NCBI GenBank assembly: GCA_903928275.1
Contig: CAIYQJ010000280.1
Location: 1 to 6,680, forward strand
Direction: 5' to 3'
Source of the DNA: an uncultured Chloroflexota bacterium
GTDB lineage: Bacteria > Chloroflexota > Limnocylindria > Limnocylindrales > CSP1-4
DNA: 6,680 nucleotides
Shown here: piece after piece, positions 1-6,464 of the stretch
Numbering within the stretch: position 1 is the first letter of the stretch
Layout: the number at the start of each line of letters is the position of its first letter
The notes under the pieces: generated by a model
What the model saw: the letters and a program-made list of their open reading frames with translations, nothing else
Databases searched by the model: none
Told to the model about the DNA's origin: nothing
Translations under genes and position numbers: made by a program

Positions 1-21
1 CGGGCCGGTCTTCTCGTCCAT
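1..21 (-). CDS. Start of an unidentified gene, cut by the left window edge
   Basis: An ATG at 21-19 on the minus strand opens a frame reading M-D-E-K-T-G-P before the window ends. It is preceded by AAGGAG at 33-28, 6 nt from the ATG, one of the best ribosome binding sites in the window. It has the same orientation as every other gene here and follows a 186-nt gap after the lipoprotein gene. Only seven residues are visible, so no function can be given. The call rests on the ribosome binding site and position alone. Confidence 0.6.
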
Positions 22-27
22 GAGGCT

Positions 28-33
28 CTCCTT
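28..33 (-). promoter_or_regulatory. Ribosome binding site of the truncated left-edge gene
   Basis: AAGGAG on the minus strand lies 6 nt upstream of the ATG at 21. It is the main evidence that a gene starts there, since only seven codons are in view. Confidence 0.6.
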
Positions 34-84
34 GTGGCTCACCCTGGGGCGACGTCATCGCTTCCCGGATCTCGCGTGGGCCGA

Positions 85-140
85 GTGCAGCGTGACCGTC
101 CCGCCTCACCGGATTCTAGCGCGTGTGCAGCGGTGCGGCG
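85..140 (-). promoter_or_regulatory. Candidate promoter/operator with imperfect inverted repeat
   Basis: Within the 186-nt gap (22-207) an inverted repeat pairs CGCCTCACCG (102-111) with CGGTGCGGCG (131-140), 9 of 10 positions, around a 19-nt loop. The loop carries TAGAAT on the minus strand (118-113), a plausible -10 box for the gene starting at 21, with a leader of roughly 85 nt. No TTGACA-like -35 is seen at the usual spacing. GTGCAGCG also occurs twice on the plus strand (85-92 and 125-132), 40 nt apart. The region could be an operator, a leader structure or chance in GC-rich DNA. Confidence 0.28.
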
Positions 141-170
141 AGGCCGTCCGGACCCGCGGGGCGCACGAGA

Positions 171-190
171 CCCCGGTCCCGACTCCGGGG
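171..190 (-). terminator. Weak hairpin after the lipoprotein gene
   Basis: CCCCGG (171-176) and CCGGGG (185-190) form a 6-bp all-GC stem with an 8-nt loop, 17 nt past the lipoprotein stop codon. No run of T follows on the minus strand, so it is not a classical intrinsic terminator. It may still cause pausing or protect the 3' end. Confidence 0.25.
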
Positions 191-207
191 GAGCCGAAAG
201 ACATCGC

Positions 208-1119
208 CTACTCGGACGGGGCGCGCGGAGCCCCTTCCACCGTCTCGTCGCAGATCCGCGACATCGTCTCCGCGAGGGTGCAGGTGATCTTGAGGGCCGA
301 CGGGAGTGTCGCGTCCGTTCCGCCCGCGTTGGAGCCCGGGTCGAACACGAGGTAGCCCAGGGCGCGGAACTTCCCTCCGGACGGGTCGCCCGTGCCGGCC
401 ACGCCGGCCGGATCCTCGAACACGGCCGACTGGGCCACGGGCCGGGTGATCCGCTCGCGCTCGGGGATCGTGGCCGGGCAGGTCATCCCGGGCTGCGCGA
501 ACAGGTTCCAGGCCTCGGGGAAGATCGCACACGCCATCGTCGCGATGCAGCCGACGCACGCACCGCCGGTCGAGGCCGTGATCGCCTGGAAATCGGGCGG
601 CGGACTCGCCGACGGGACTGTCTGACCGGGCGGCGTGATCGACATGCTCGACGAACCGTCCACGCCCACCGCCGCGGAGCATGTCCAGCCCTTGGGGCCG
701 AGGAGCGTGAGCGCGCCGTTGGAGAAGAAGACGACCTGGGCCGCCAGATCGCTCGAGATCGTGGCGGTCATCGTCGGCGGCACCGGTGGCATCGATTCGC
801 CGGGCATCCCGAAGGTGGTCGGGCAGCCCACCACGGGGACCTTGACAGTCTTGCCGGGTTCCGCCGTGGGCGCGGCGAAATCGGCGCTCGGGCTCGCGGC
901 GGGGGACGCGGTGGCCGGGGGCGATGTGGGGGCCGCCGACGCCGATCCGGACGGAGCTGGCGAGCCGGGACTCTGCGGCGGATTCGTGGGCGTCGAGGTG
1001 CCGCAGGCAGCAAGCGCGAAGGCAACGATGACCAGCGCCCCGGATGCCCGGCGCGATGATCCGGCGCGCGCGCCCCGGCGCCCGGGGACGAGAGCCGAGA
1101 ACCGACTCGTGAGGGTCAT
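208..1119 (-). CDS. Secreted lipoprotein with eight mature cysteines, function unknown
   Basis: A 303-residue exported lipoprotein. The N-terminus has an Arg-rich n-region (R14-R24), a hydrophobic core (about G27-A38) and a lipobox L-A-A-C with the lipidated cysteine at 39. A Ser/Ala/Pro/Thr-rich linker (about 41-88) then tethers a globular domain (about 90-295). The domain holds eight further cysteines (99, 147, 188, 191, 197, 214, 280, 290), an even number compatible with four disulfides outside the membrane. Notable stretches are GCPTTFG (98-104) and GPKGWTCS (141-148). I recall similar cysteine-containing secreted domains in high-GC bacteria but cannot name the family. No catalytic motif is visible; a binding or envelope role is inference. 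It lies 61 nt after the zinc-ribbon gene, probably in the same unit. The ATG at 1119 is the first start in frame and has no convincing SD, yet the signal peptide fits it well. Confidence 0.88.
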   Translation of the reverse strand: MTLTSRFSALVPGRRGARAGSSRRASGALVIVAFALAACGTSTPTNPPQSPGSPAPSGSASAAPTSPPATASPAASPSADFAAPTAEPGKTVKVPVVGCPTTFGMPGESMPPVPPTMTATISSDLAAQVVFFSNGALTLLGPKGWTCSAAVGVDGSSSMSITPPGQTVPSASPPPDFQAITASTGGACVGCIATMACAIFPEAWNLFAQPGMTCPATIPERERITRPVAQSAVFEDPAGVAGTGDPSGGKFRALGYLVFDPGSNAGGTDATLPSALKITCTLAETMSRICDETVEGAPRAPSE

Positions 1120-1125
1120 CGTGGG

Positions 1126-1131
1126 ATGGTA
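1126..1131 (-). promoter_or_regulatory. TANNNT box just upstream of the lipoprotein start
   Basis: TACCAT on the minus strand ends 6 nt before the ATG at 1119, where no SD is visible. This is the layout of a -10 box giving a leaderless mRNA that begins at the start codon, a common arrangement in high-GC actinobacteria and some other phyla. No -35 element is recognisable, so this is only a candidate. Confidence 0.22.
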
Positions 1132-1180
1132 CTCGCACGTGACGCCATCCGGGCGGTGCCGCCGGCCGCGGGCCAGGCCG

Positions 1181-2263
1181 TCATGAGGCGGCGTCCGTCG
1201 GGCCGGGTGGATCGTCCGAGGGCCCGATCGGGTCGACGGTGACGTCCGAGGAGCCGTCGACGGGCGCGGCGGACGGCTCCGGCCCCGTAGCGACCGCGTC
1301 GACAGGCGCGGCGGACGAATCCGGGGGCGTCACGACCGCGATGGCGAGAGCGGCGCCCGCATCCGGCGGCATCGCGACGCCATCGGCAGGCGCGGCGGAC
1401 GGGCCACCCCGATCTGCTGAAGCCCCGATCGCCACGACCCCGGTGCTCTTCGCGCCGCGTCGGCGCCGCCTGGGCGCCACGGTCGCGATCCACCAGTCGC
1501 ACTCGCACAACCCGCGCGGGCAGCCCGCATGGGGCAGCCGAGGCACCCGAAGCTCGTCGGCGATCCGGAACGTCTTGCCATCGTCCGCCCGGCAGGCTGC
1601 GCAGCAGGACGCGCCCACGAGATCCGCCCCGAGGGCAGTGTCCGCCATCGCCCGCAGCGCGGCGTTCGCAGCCTCCTGGTGGAACCGCAGCGCGTCGGCC
1701 GGGGGAGGCACGGGGGACCCCGCCTCCTGGAACAGCACCGCGGCCTGCTCCCGGCGGAGGGTGGCGACCTCGTGCCACCGCTTCGCCCGCCGGGCCGCAT
1801 GCACGTCCCGTTCGACCGTCGTGAGGTAGAGGGTCCGGGCGGCATGCACCGAATCGGCGGACAGCGTCGCCCGCTCGATCCGATGGCGGCGCTCGGCGGT
1901 GGCCCCGACGCTCGCGGCGAGACGGAGCCAGCTACGGCGCTCCGACAGCCACCGATGCTCGTCCGCGGTGCGCTGGCGCTCGCCGTCGAACACCGACACG
2001 GCGGCTTCGGTGAGGTAGACCACCCGCCCGTCCACGTGCCGGACCACGATGCGCTGCCGGCACCGGAGGCAGCGGCGCGCGCCGGTCGGGGGCGGGTCCA
2101 GCAGGGCACCGCAATAGGGGCACGAAGGCGGCGGGACCGCCGGAGCGGTCGGCGTCGCGGGCGGCAGGACCGTGACCTCCTGGCCTGCGCCGACCGGCGA
2201 ACCAGCGGGCCCCTCGTCGGTCGAGCGGTTCAGCAGCCGCCTGAAGATCTCGATCGCGATCAC
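1181..2263 (-). CDS. Zinc-ribbon protein with a Mu gpF/SPP1 gp7-like Cys/His end module and repeat tail
   Basis: A 360-residue protein without signal peptide or membrane segment, so probably cytoplasmic. Its order is: a Pro/Ala-rich linker (30-46); a zinc ribbon of two CxxC pairs, C48/C51 and C65/C68; a helical, Arg-rich stretch (about 96-205), part of which (150-182) looks TPR-like; a second cluster C221-x2-C224, D228-G229, H245, C248, C253, C255, then WW (257-258); a basic run RRRRR (265-269); and an acidic Ala/Pro tail with 14-residue repeats. The second cluster resembles the end of phage Mu F/SPP1 gp7-type head morphogenesis proteins, which share a CxxC...DG...PxHxxCxC pattern. No phage genes adjoin it, so a domesticated or convergent metal-binding module is likelier than a capsid protein. 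The GTG at 2263 is the first start in frame; its SD is poor. The function is unknown. Confidence 0.82.
   Translation of the reverse strand: MIAIEIFRRLLNRSTDEGPAGSPVGAGQEVTVLPPATPTAPAVPPPSCPYCGALLDPPPTGARRCLRCRQRIVVRHVDGRVVYLTEAAVSVFDGERQRTADEHRWLSERRSWLRLAASVGATAERRHRIERATLSADSVHAARTLYLTTVERDVHAARRAKRWHEVATLRREQAAVLFQEAGSPVPPPADALRFHQEAANAALRAMADTALGADLVGASCCAACRADDGKTFRIADELRVPRLPHAGCPRGLCECDWWIATVAPRRRRRGAKSTGVVAIGASADRGGPSAAPADGVAMPPDAGAALAIAVVTPPDSSAAPVDAVATGPEPSAAPVDGSSDVTVDPIGPSDDPPGPTDAAS
1257..1424 (-). repeat. Four in-frame 42-bp repeats encoding a 14-residue tail repeat
   Basis: A core on the plus strand close to TCGACAGGCGCGGCGGAC starts at 1257, 1299 and 1383. The intervals are 42 and 84 nt, with a diverged copy in phase at 1341. 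A second conserved block (tccgg...gcgaccgcg) follows the core in three of the units. In protein the unit is about x-S-A-A-P-(V/A)-D-(G/A)-V-A-(T/M)-x-P-(D/E), covering residues of about 289-340 of the zinc-ribbon protein. The fourth unit (1383-1424) decays after its core. Confidence 0.8.
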
Positions 2264-2351
2264 CTCGCTTCGCGCGTGTGCGGCGCGGCCCGGCCCGCCG
2301 GCGACCCTGCCTGGCGGCCCGCGGACGCACCGTCTGTGTGGCCTCGCGCTC

Positions 2352-2963
2352 CTAGCCGGTCTCGACCGCGAGGACCTCGGGTCCGGGTCCGTGACCGGAC
2401 TGGTCGGCCTCGGCGATCGCGGTCATCTGCGTCCGGTTGATGAGGAGCAGGTCGAAGCGGCTGACGACGCGCCGATCGGCGAGCGACCGCGTCGTCACGG
2501 CCGTCATGGGGATGAACCGGGGATCCGACGCGTCGACGAAGTTCGCGAGCGACATCGTCTCGTAGACGTGGATCCGGCCCGAGATCGAGTGGCCCGGCGT
2601 GAACACGACGTAGGGCCGGGGCGCCTTCGCGATCAGCGGGCGGTCCCCCGCCGGGCCCGTGGACGGCCGGTCGTCGGGGGAAGTGTGCGAGACCGCGATG
2701 AACGTGACCTCGTCCTGGTTGACGTACAGCTCGGAGAGGACCAGCGGCGTGGGATCGCCATTGCGCTTCAGCAGGCGCGCATCGCTCATCAGGATGAACC
2801 CGCGACTGTGGTTGACGCGGTCGCTCAGGCGCCCGAAGCGGCCGAGCGAGATCCTGCCGCCGACCCGGAGATGGGGGCCGACGAGCTCGACCTCCACCTG
2901 GGGGCCGCCCAGCGTGGAGCCGATCGCGTCGACAGCGGTGAACCCCGTCCCCCAGTCTGTCAC
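2352..2963 (-). CDS. Protein of unknown function with two copies of one beta-rich domain
   Basis: A 203-residue protein, probably cytoplasmic because it has no signal peptide or membrane segment. It falls into two halves that align with each other: residues of about 24-90 and about 118-184. Shared landmarks, in order, are GRI (36-38 and 129-131), Lx3V (46-50 and 139-143), a FI-x-M-x-A stretch (56-62 and 150-155) and an N-x4-T-x-IA end (82-90 and 176-184). The offset is a near-constant 93-94 residues. The pattern of short hydrophobic strands suggests two small beta domains joined by a Pro/Gly-rich linker (about 95-117). I do not recognise a family with certainty. The GTG at 2963 is chosen because GGAGGG lies 5 nt upstream; the longer open frame reaching into the kinase gene has no such site. 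The next gene starts 88 nt downstream, with no TA dinucleotide between them, so co-transcription is likely. Confidence 0.82.
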   Translation of the reverse strand: MTDWGTGFTAVDAIGSTLGGPQVEVELVGPHLRVGGRISLGRFGRLSDRVNHSRGFILMSDARLLKRNGDPTPLVLSELYVNQDEVTFIAVSHTSPDDRPSTGPAGDRPLIAKAPRPYVVFTPGHSISGRIHVYETMSLANFVDASDPRFIPMTAVTTRSLADRRVVSRFDLLLINRTQMTAIAEADQSGHGPGPEVLAVETG

Positions 2964-2968
2964 TTCGA

Positions 2969-2974
2969 CCCTCC
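2969..2974 (-). promoter_or_regulatory. Ribosome binding site fixing the start of the two-domain protein
   Basis: GGAGGG lies 5 nt upstream of the GTG at 2963. It argues for this start over an ATG at 3212 that would overlap the kinase gene by 140 nt and add an Arg/Ser/Pro-rich segment with no domain character. Confidence 0.75.
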
Positions 2975-3008
2975 GATCGCCCGACTGCCGACGCGCCGGG
3001 CTGCCGCG

Positions 3009-3051
3009 ATTGTACGGCCCGGGAGCCGGCCGGCATGTCGTCGGCGCCGAC
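3009..3051 (-). promoter_or_regulatory. Candidate promoter with upstream 12-bp palindrome
   Basis: TACAAT on the minus strand (3014-3009) matches the -10 consensus at five of six positions and would give a leader of about 40 nt before the GTG at 2963. The -35 region is poor at 17-18 nt spacing. A perfect 12-bp palindrome, GTCGGCGCCGAC, sits at 3040-3051, about 26-37 nt upstream of the -10 box, where an activator would bind. A 10-bp palindrome, GCCGGCCGGC (3025-3034), lies in the spacer. Together these suggest a regulated promoter for the three downstream genes, but palindromes of G and C arise readily in such DNA. Confidence 0.4.
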
Positions 3052-3063
3052 TGGGGCCGGGAG

Positions 3064-3080
3064 CGGGCTGATCTAGCCCG
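3064..3080 (-). terminator. Hairpin overlapping the kinase stop codon
   Basis: CGGGCT (3064-3069) and AGCCCG (3075-3080) form a 6-bp stem with a 5-nt loop containing the TAG stop codon of the kinase gene. There is no T-tract downstream on the minus strand, so termination would be inefficient or need Rho. Its place at the end of the ABC-kinase unit, just before a promoter-like region, fits a transcription boundary. Confidence 0.3.
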
Positions 3081-4434
3081 GGCGCACCGGCAGCTCCACG
3101 TGGACGACGGTCGGGCCGCCGGGCGGGCTCGCGACGGCCAGCGAGCCGTCGAGTGCCTCGACCCGATCGCGGAGTCCCGCAAGGCCGCCTCCGGGCACGA
3201 GTGTCGCGCCACCGGCGCCGTCGTCGAGCACCTCCACGATCAGCCGCTCGGGCTCCCGGCGAAGACCGATCTCGCAGCGGGTCGCCGCGCTGTGCTTCGC
3301 GACGTTCGCGAGCGACTCCGCGACGACGAAGTAGGCCGCCCGCTCCACCGCCGGGGGCAGGCGCTCTCCCTCCGCGAGCGTGCTGTCCACGACCGTGGGC
3401 ACCGGGCATCCGCCGGCCACCGCGGCGAGCGCGGCCACGAGGCCGCGATCGAGGAGGATCGATGGAGCGGTACCCCGGACGAGGTCGCGCAGCTCGGCGA
3501 GCGCCAATCGCGCCTGCTGGCGGGCATCGGCCACGAGCGCCTTCGCCGAGGCGGGATCCGTGTCGATCCGGTCCTCGGCGAGGCCCAGGTCGATCGCGAG
3601 CACGACAAGGCGCTGCTGCGCGCCATCGTGCAGGTCGCGCTCGATGCGCCGGAGCTCGCTCGCCTCGAGCTCGACCGCCGCGGACCGGCTCCCCCGCAAC
3701 CGCTCCACGTCCTGGCGCAGAGCCGCGGTCGGGTCCACGCAGAGCAGTCCCTGGACGACGGCCCTGTGCAGGAGCACGAGACCTCGCGAGACCGACGCCG
3801 CCACCGGCACGAGCGCGAGGCCCACGACCAGGGCGACGAGCGCGGCCCCGGCGAGGATCGCGGTCACGTCGACGTGCCGTTCGCCGACGAGCGCATGGAA
3901 CCCCGTCGACCACAGGCCCGCAAGGACAAGCGGCGTCGCGATGAGGCCGAGCGCGGCGGCCCACAGCGAGAGCACGAGGGAGAACTCGAGAATCGCGAGC
4001 GGGAAGAGCACCAGGACGTAGACGACATCGCGCCAGCGGTCGGCGTCGAGGAACTGCGCCTCGGCCCACCGACGGGTCCATGTCCCGTACGGGCTGCGCG
4101 GCGGCCAGCCCAGCGGCGCATAGGCGTGCGGCGTCAGGGGACGCCCGTCCACGAACGTCATCCGCCAGCGCTCGACGCGAGCGAAGAGGCGGCTGCATTC
4201 GATGCCCAGGCCGATGATGGGGATGCCGACGATCCAGATGAGGAGCGACCCGCCGGTCGAGAAGAGGGCGCTCAGCAGGACGATCGCGAGGATCGAGATC
4301 CCGAACCCGAGCACGATCGCGAGCGTCGCCCGCCAGCTCGCCGCGTCCAGTGGCGACAGGAGGAAGCTCCGGACCAGGCCCCGCTGCCCCGGGGGTGCCG
4401 GGGCAGGTCCAGGGATGCTCGTGGCTGCGCTCAT
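3073..4434 (-). CDS. NarL-type sensor histidine kinase with multi-pass membrane sensor region
   Basis: A 453-residue inner-membrane kinase that would sense an envelope signal and phosphorylate a LuxR-type response regulator. The N-terminal half is membrane: segments at about 34-58, 61-84, 136-173 (long enough for two passes) and 190-215, resembling the 'putative sensor' region found before HisKA_3 kinases. The dimerisation/phosphoacceptor helix has ELRRIERDLHDGAQQRL (260-276), with the conserved histidine H269. The ATP-binding domain shows the N box ESLANVAKHS (373-382, N377), the D-box DDGAGG (404-409) and the glycine-rich GGGLAGLRDRV (415-425). All catalytic motifs look intact. The ATG at 4434 is chosen because AGGG lies 8 nt upstream and the membrane region follows; the frame is open further upstream but runs into the ATPase gene. 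It is 40 nt behind the ATPase gene, so pump and sensor are probably co-expressed. No response regulator is nearby. Confidence 0.93.
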   Translation of the reverse strand: MSAATSIPGPAPAPPGQRGLVRSFLLSPLDAASWRATLAIVLGFGISILAIVLLSALFSTGGSLLIWIVGIPIIGLGIECSRLFARVERWRMTFVDGRPLTPHAYAPLGWPPRSPYGTWTRRWAEAQFLDADRWRDVVYVLVLFPLAILEFSLVLSLWAAALGLIATPLVLAGLWSTGFHALVGERHVDVTAILAGAALVALVVGLALVPVAASVSRGLVLLHRAVVQGLLCVDPTAALRQDVERLRGSRSAAVELEASELRRIERDLHDGAQQRLVVLAIDLGLAEDRIDTDPASAKALVADARQQARLALAELRDLVRGTAPSILLDRGLVAALAAVAGGCPVPTVVDSTLAEGERLPPAVERAAYFVVAESLANVAKHSAATRCEIGLRREPERLIVEVLDDGAGGATLVPGGGLAGLRDRVEALDGSLAVASPPGGPTVVHVELPVRPG

Positions 4435-4442
4435 CGCGTCGA

Positions 4443-4446
4443 CCCT
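4443..4446 (-). promoter_or_regulatory. Ribosome binding site deciding the kinase start
   Basis: AGGG lies 8 nt upstream of the ATG at 4434, the same spacing as at the two ABC genes before it. It supports this start over the open frame that continues into the ATPase gene. Confidence 0.55.
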
Positions 4447-4474
4447 ACCATCCGTCCGGGCCCCCCAGGCGCGA

Positions 4475-5236
<762 letters not shown>

Positions 5237-5244
5237 GGTCCGAT

Positions 5245-5248
5245 CTCC
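5245..5248 (-). promoter_or_regulatory. Ribosome binding site favouring the internal ATPase start
   Basis: GGAG lies 8 nt upstream of the ATG at 5236. It favours this start over the ATG at 5269, which overlaps the permease stop codon. Confidence 0.55.
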
Positions 5249-5265
5249 AGTCGTGTGCGGGGGTG

Positions 5266-6435
5266 TCATTCGTAGCGGAGCGCGGCGACCGGGTCGAGCC
5301 GCGCGGCATGGAGGGCGGGGACGAGCCCGGCGACGGCGCCGAGGACGGTCGAGAAGGCCACCGCGGTGAGCGCCGTGCCGGGCGTCAGCTGGAACAGGAG
5401 GGTGCCCGACGACCGCCCGGCCTCGTTCACGACGAGGACGAGCGCCGCGCCGAGCGCCAGGCCCACGGCACCGCCGAGGAACCCGATGACCGCCGATTCG
5501 GTGACGAGCTCACGGACGATCCGCCGCCGGCCGCCGCCGATGGCGCGCTTGATGCCGATCTCGCGGGTCCGCTCGGCGACGGACATCGCCATCGTGTTGA
5601 TGACCGAGAGGCCGCCCACGGCGAGGCTGATGAGCGCGATCCCCACGAGGATCGAGTTCAGGATCGCGGTCGCCGACCCGATCTGCCGGTCGAAGTCCGC
5701 GCCGGTCATGACCGCGAGGTCCGGCGAGGCGGCTCGGATCTCCGCGGCGACCGTCTCCGCCGTCGTGCCGGGCGACGGGTAGATCGTGATGCCCGTGACG
5801 ACCGTCGCCGGGTCCAGCTTCGCGGAGACGAGCGAGGGCAGCGAGCGGACGAAGAGACGCTGCGCGGCCGCGAGCGGGATCATCGCGGCGCCGTCGGGAG
5901 CCGTCAGGGTCGGCTCCAGGATCCCGACGACCCGGAACGTCTCGCCGCGCAGGGTGATCGTGTCGCTCACGCGCGTGTCGCCCTGGCGCGCGAGGTCGGA
6001 GCCGAGGACCGCGACGTTCGAGCCCTCGTCGGCCGACGTGAGGGCGCGCCCGCTCGCGTAGTGAAGCGTGAACGTCTCGCGGCCACGGTCGGCGCCCGCG
6101 ACCTGGCCCTCGATCATCTGGGGCATCCCGAACGAGACGCCGGTCATCTGGTCGGACAGCAGCATGTTCACGCCCGGGACGACCGCGCCGACGCCGGGGA
6201 GGCGCGCGACGCGGTCGGCCGCGTCGATCGAGAGCGGGTTGCCGAAGCCCATCTGCCCGCCCGCGGCTGACACGGTCACCTTGCCGGTGTAGAACTCGCT
6301 CCCGCCGGCCACGAGGGCGTTGATCTTGTTGGCCATCGATCCGAAGACGACGAGCGCCCAGATGCCGATCGTGATCCCGAGGATCGTGAGGCTCGTCCGC
6401 AGCTTCCGGCGTCCGAGGTCCCGCAGCAGTGTCAT
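5266..6435 (-). CDS. ABC transporter permease, MacB/FtsX family
   Basis: A 389-residue integral membrane protein, the usual size for a stand-alone MacB-type permease. It has the standard layout: one N-terminal membrane helix (about 14-33) after a short basic stretch RRKLRTS, an extracytoplasmic MacB-type periplasmic core domain (about 35-250) and three C-terminal helices (about 258-281, 310-335, 355-375) forming the FtsX domain. The cytoplasmic coupling segment SVAERTREIGIKRAIGG (285-301) and the terminal GLVPALHAARLDPVAALRYE (370-389) are hallmarks of the family. With the ATPase it would form a dimeric pump that moves substrates outside the membrane; the substrate is not deducible. The ATG at 6435 has GAGGAG 8 nt upstream and begins right before the basic and hydrophobic segment. 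An upstream in-frame ATG at 6558 would overlap the previous gene by 94 nt and is unlikely. Confidence 0.95.
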   Translation of the reverse strand: MTLLRDLGRRKLRTSLTILGITIGIWALVVFGSMANKINALVAGGSEFYTGKVTVSAAGGQMGFGNPLSIDAADRVARLPGVGAVVPGVNMLLSDQMTGVSFGMPQMIEGQVAGADRGRETFTLHYASGRALTSADEGSNVAVLGSDLARQGDTRVSDTITLRGETFRVVGILEPTLTAPDGAAMIPLAAAQRLFVRSLPSLVSAKLDPATVVTGITIYPSPGTTAETVAAEIRAASPDLAVMTGADFDRQIGSATAILNSILVGIALISLAVGGLSVINTMAMSVAERTREIGIKRAIGGGRRRIVRELVTESAVIGFLGGAVGLALGAALVLVVNEAGRSSGTLLFQLTPGTALTAVAFSTVLGAVAGLVPALHAARLDPVAALRYE

Positions 6436-6443
6436 GGATCCAT

Positions 6444-6449
6444 CTCCTC
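6444..6449 (-). promoter_or_regulatory. Ribosome binding site deciding the permease start
   Basis: GAGGAG lies 8 nt upstream of the ATG at 6435. It supports the shorter permease that begins directly at the family's basic-plus-hydrophobic N-terminus. Confidence 0.7.
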
Positions 6450-6464
6450 TCGGGTCGCGGGGTG

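Noticed and set aside
34..1059. 341-codon plus-strand frame and a 340-codon minus-strand frame (1138-116) over the lipoprotein gene
   Set aside because: Both are Arg/Gly/Asp-rich shadows. The third frame has a clear signal peptide, lipobox and cysteine-rich domain.
1181..2263. Prophage remnant suggested by the Mu gpF/SPP1 gp7-like cluster
   Set aside because: No other phage-like gene, integrase or attachment repeat is visible, and neighbours are ordinary cellular genes in the same orientation.
2264..2351. Promoter or terminator in the gap before the zinc-ribbon gene
   Set aside because: The gap has no TA dinucleotide, so no -10 box, and only imperfect GC pairings with no T-tract.
2964..3212. 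N-terminal extension of the two-domain protein to an ATG at 3212
   Set aside because: The added 83 residues are Arg/Ser/Pro-rich and overlap the kinase gene. GGAGGG before the GTG at 2963 marks a better start.
6432..6443. Three-residue upstream ORF (ATG GAT CCA TGA) overlapping the permease start, within the palindrome ATGGATCCAT
   Set aside because: The ribosome binding site directly abuts its ATG, leaving no spacing for initiation. The palindrome is only 10 bp and probably chance.
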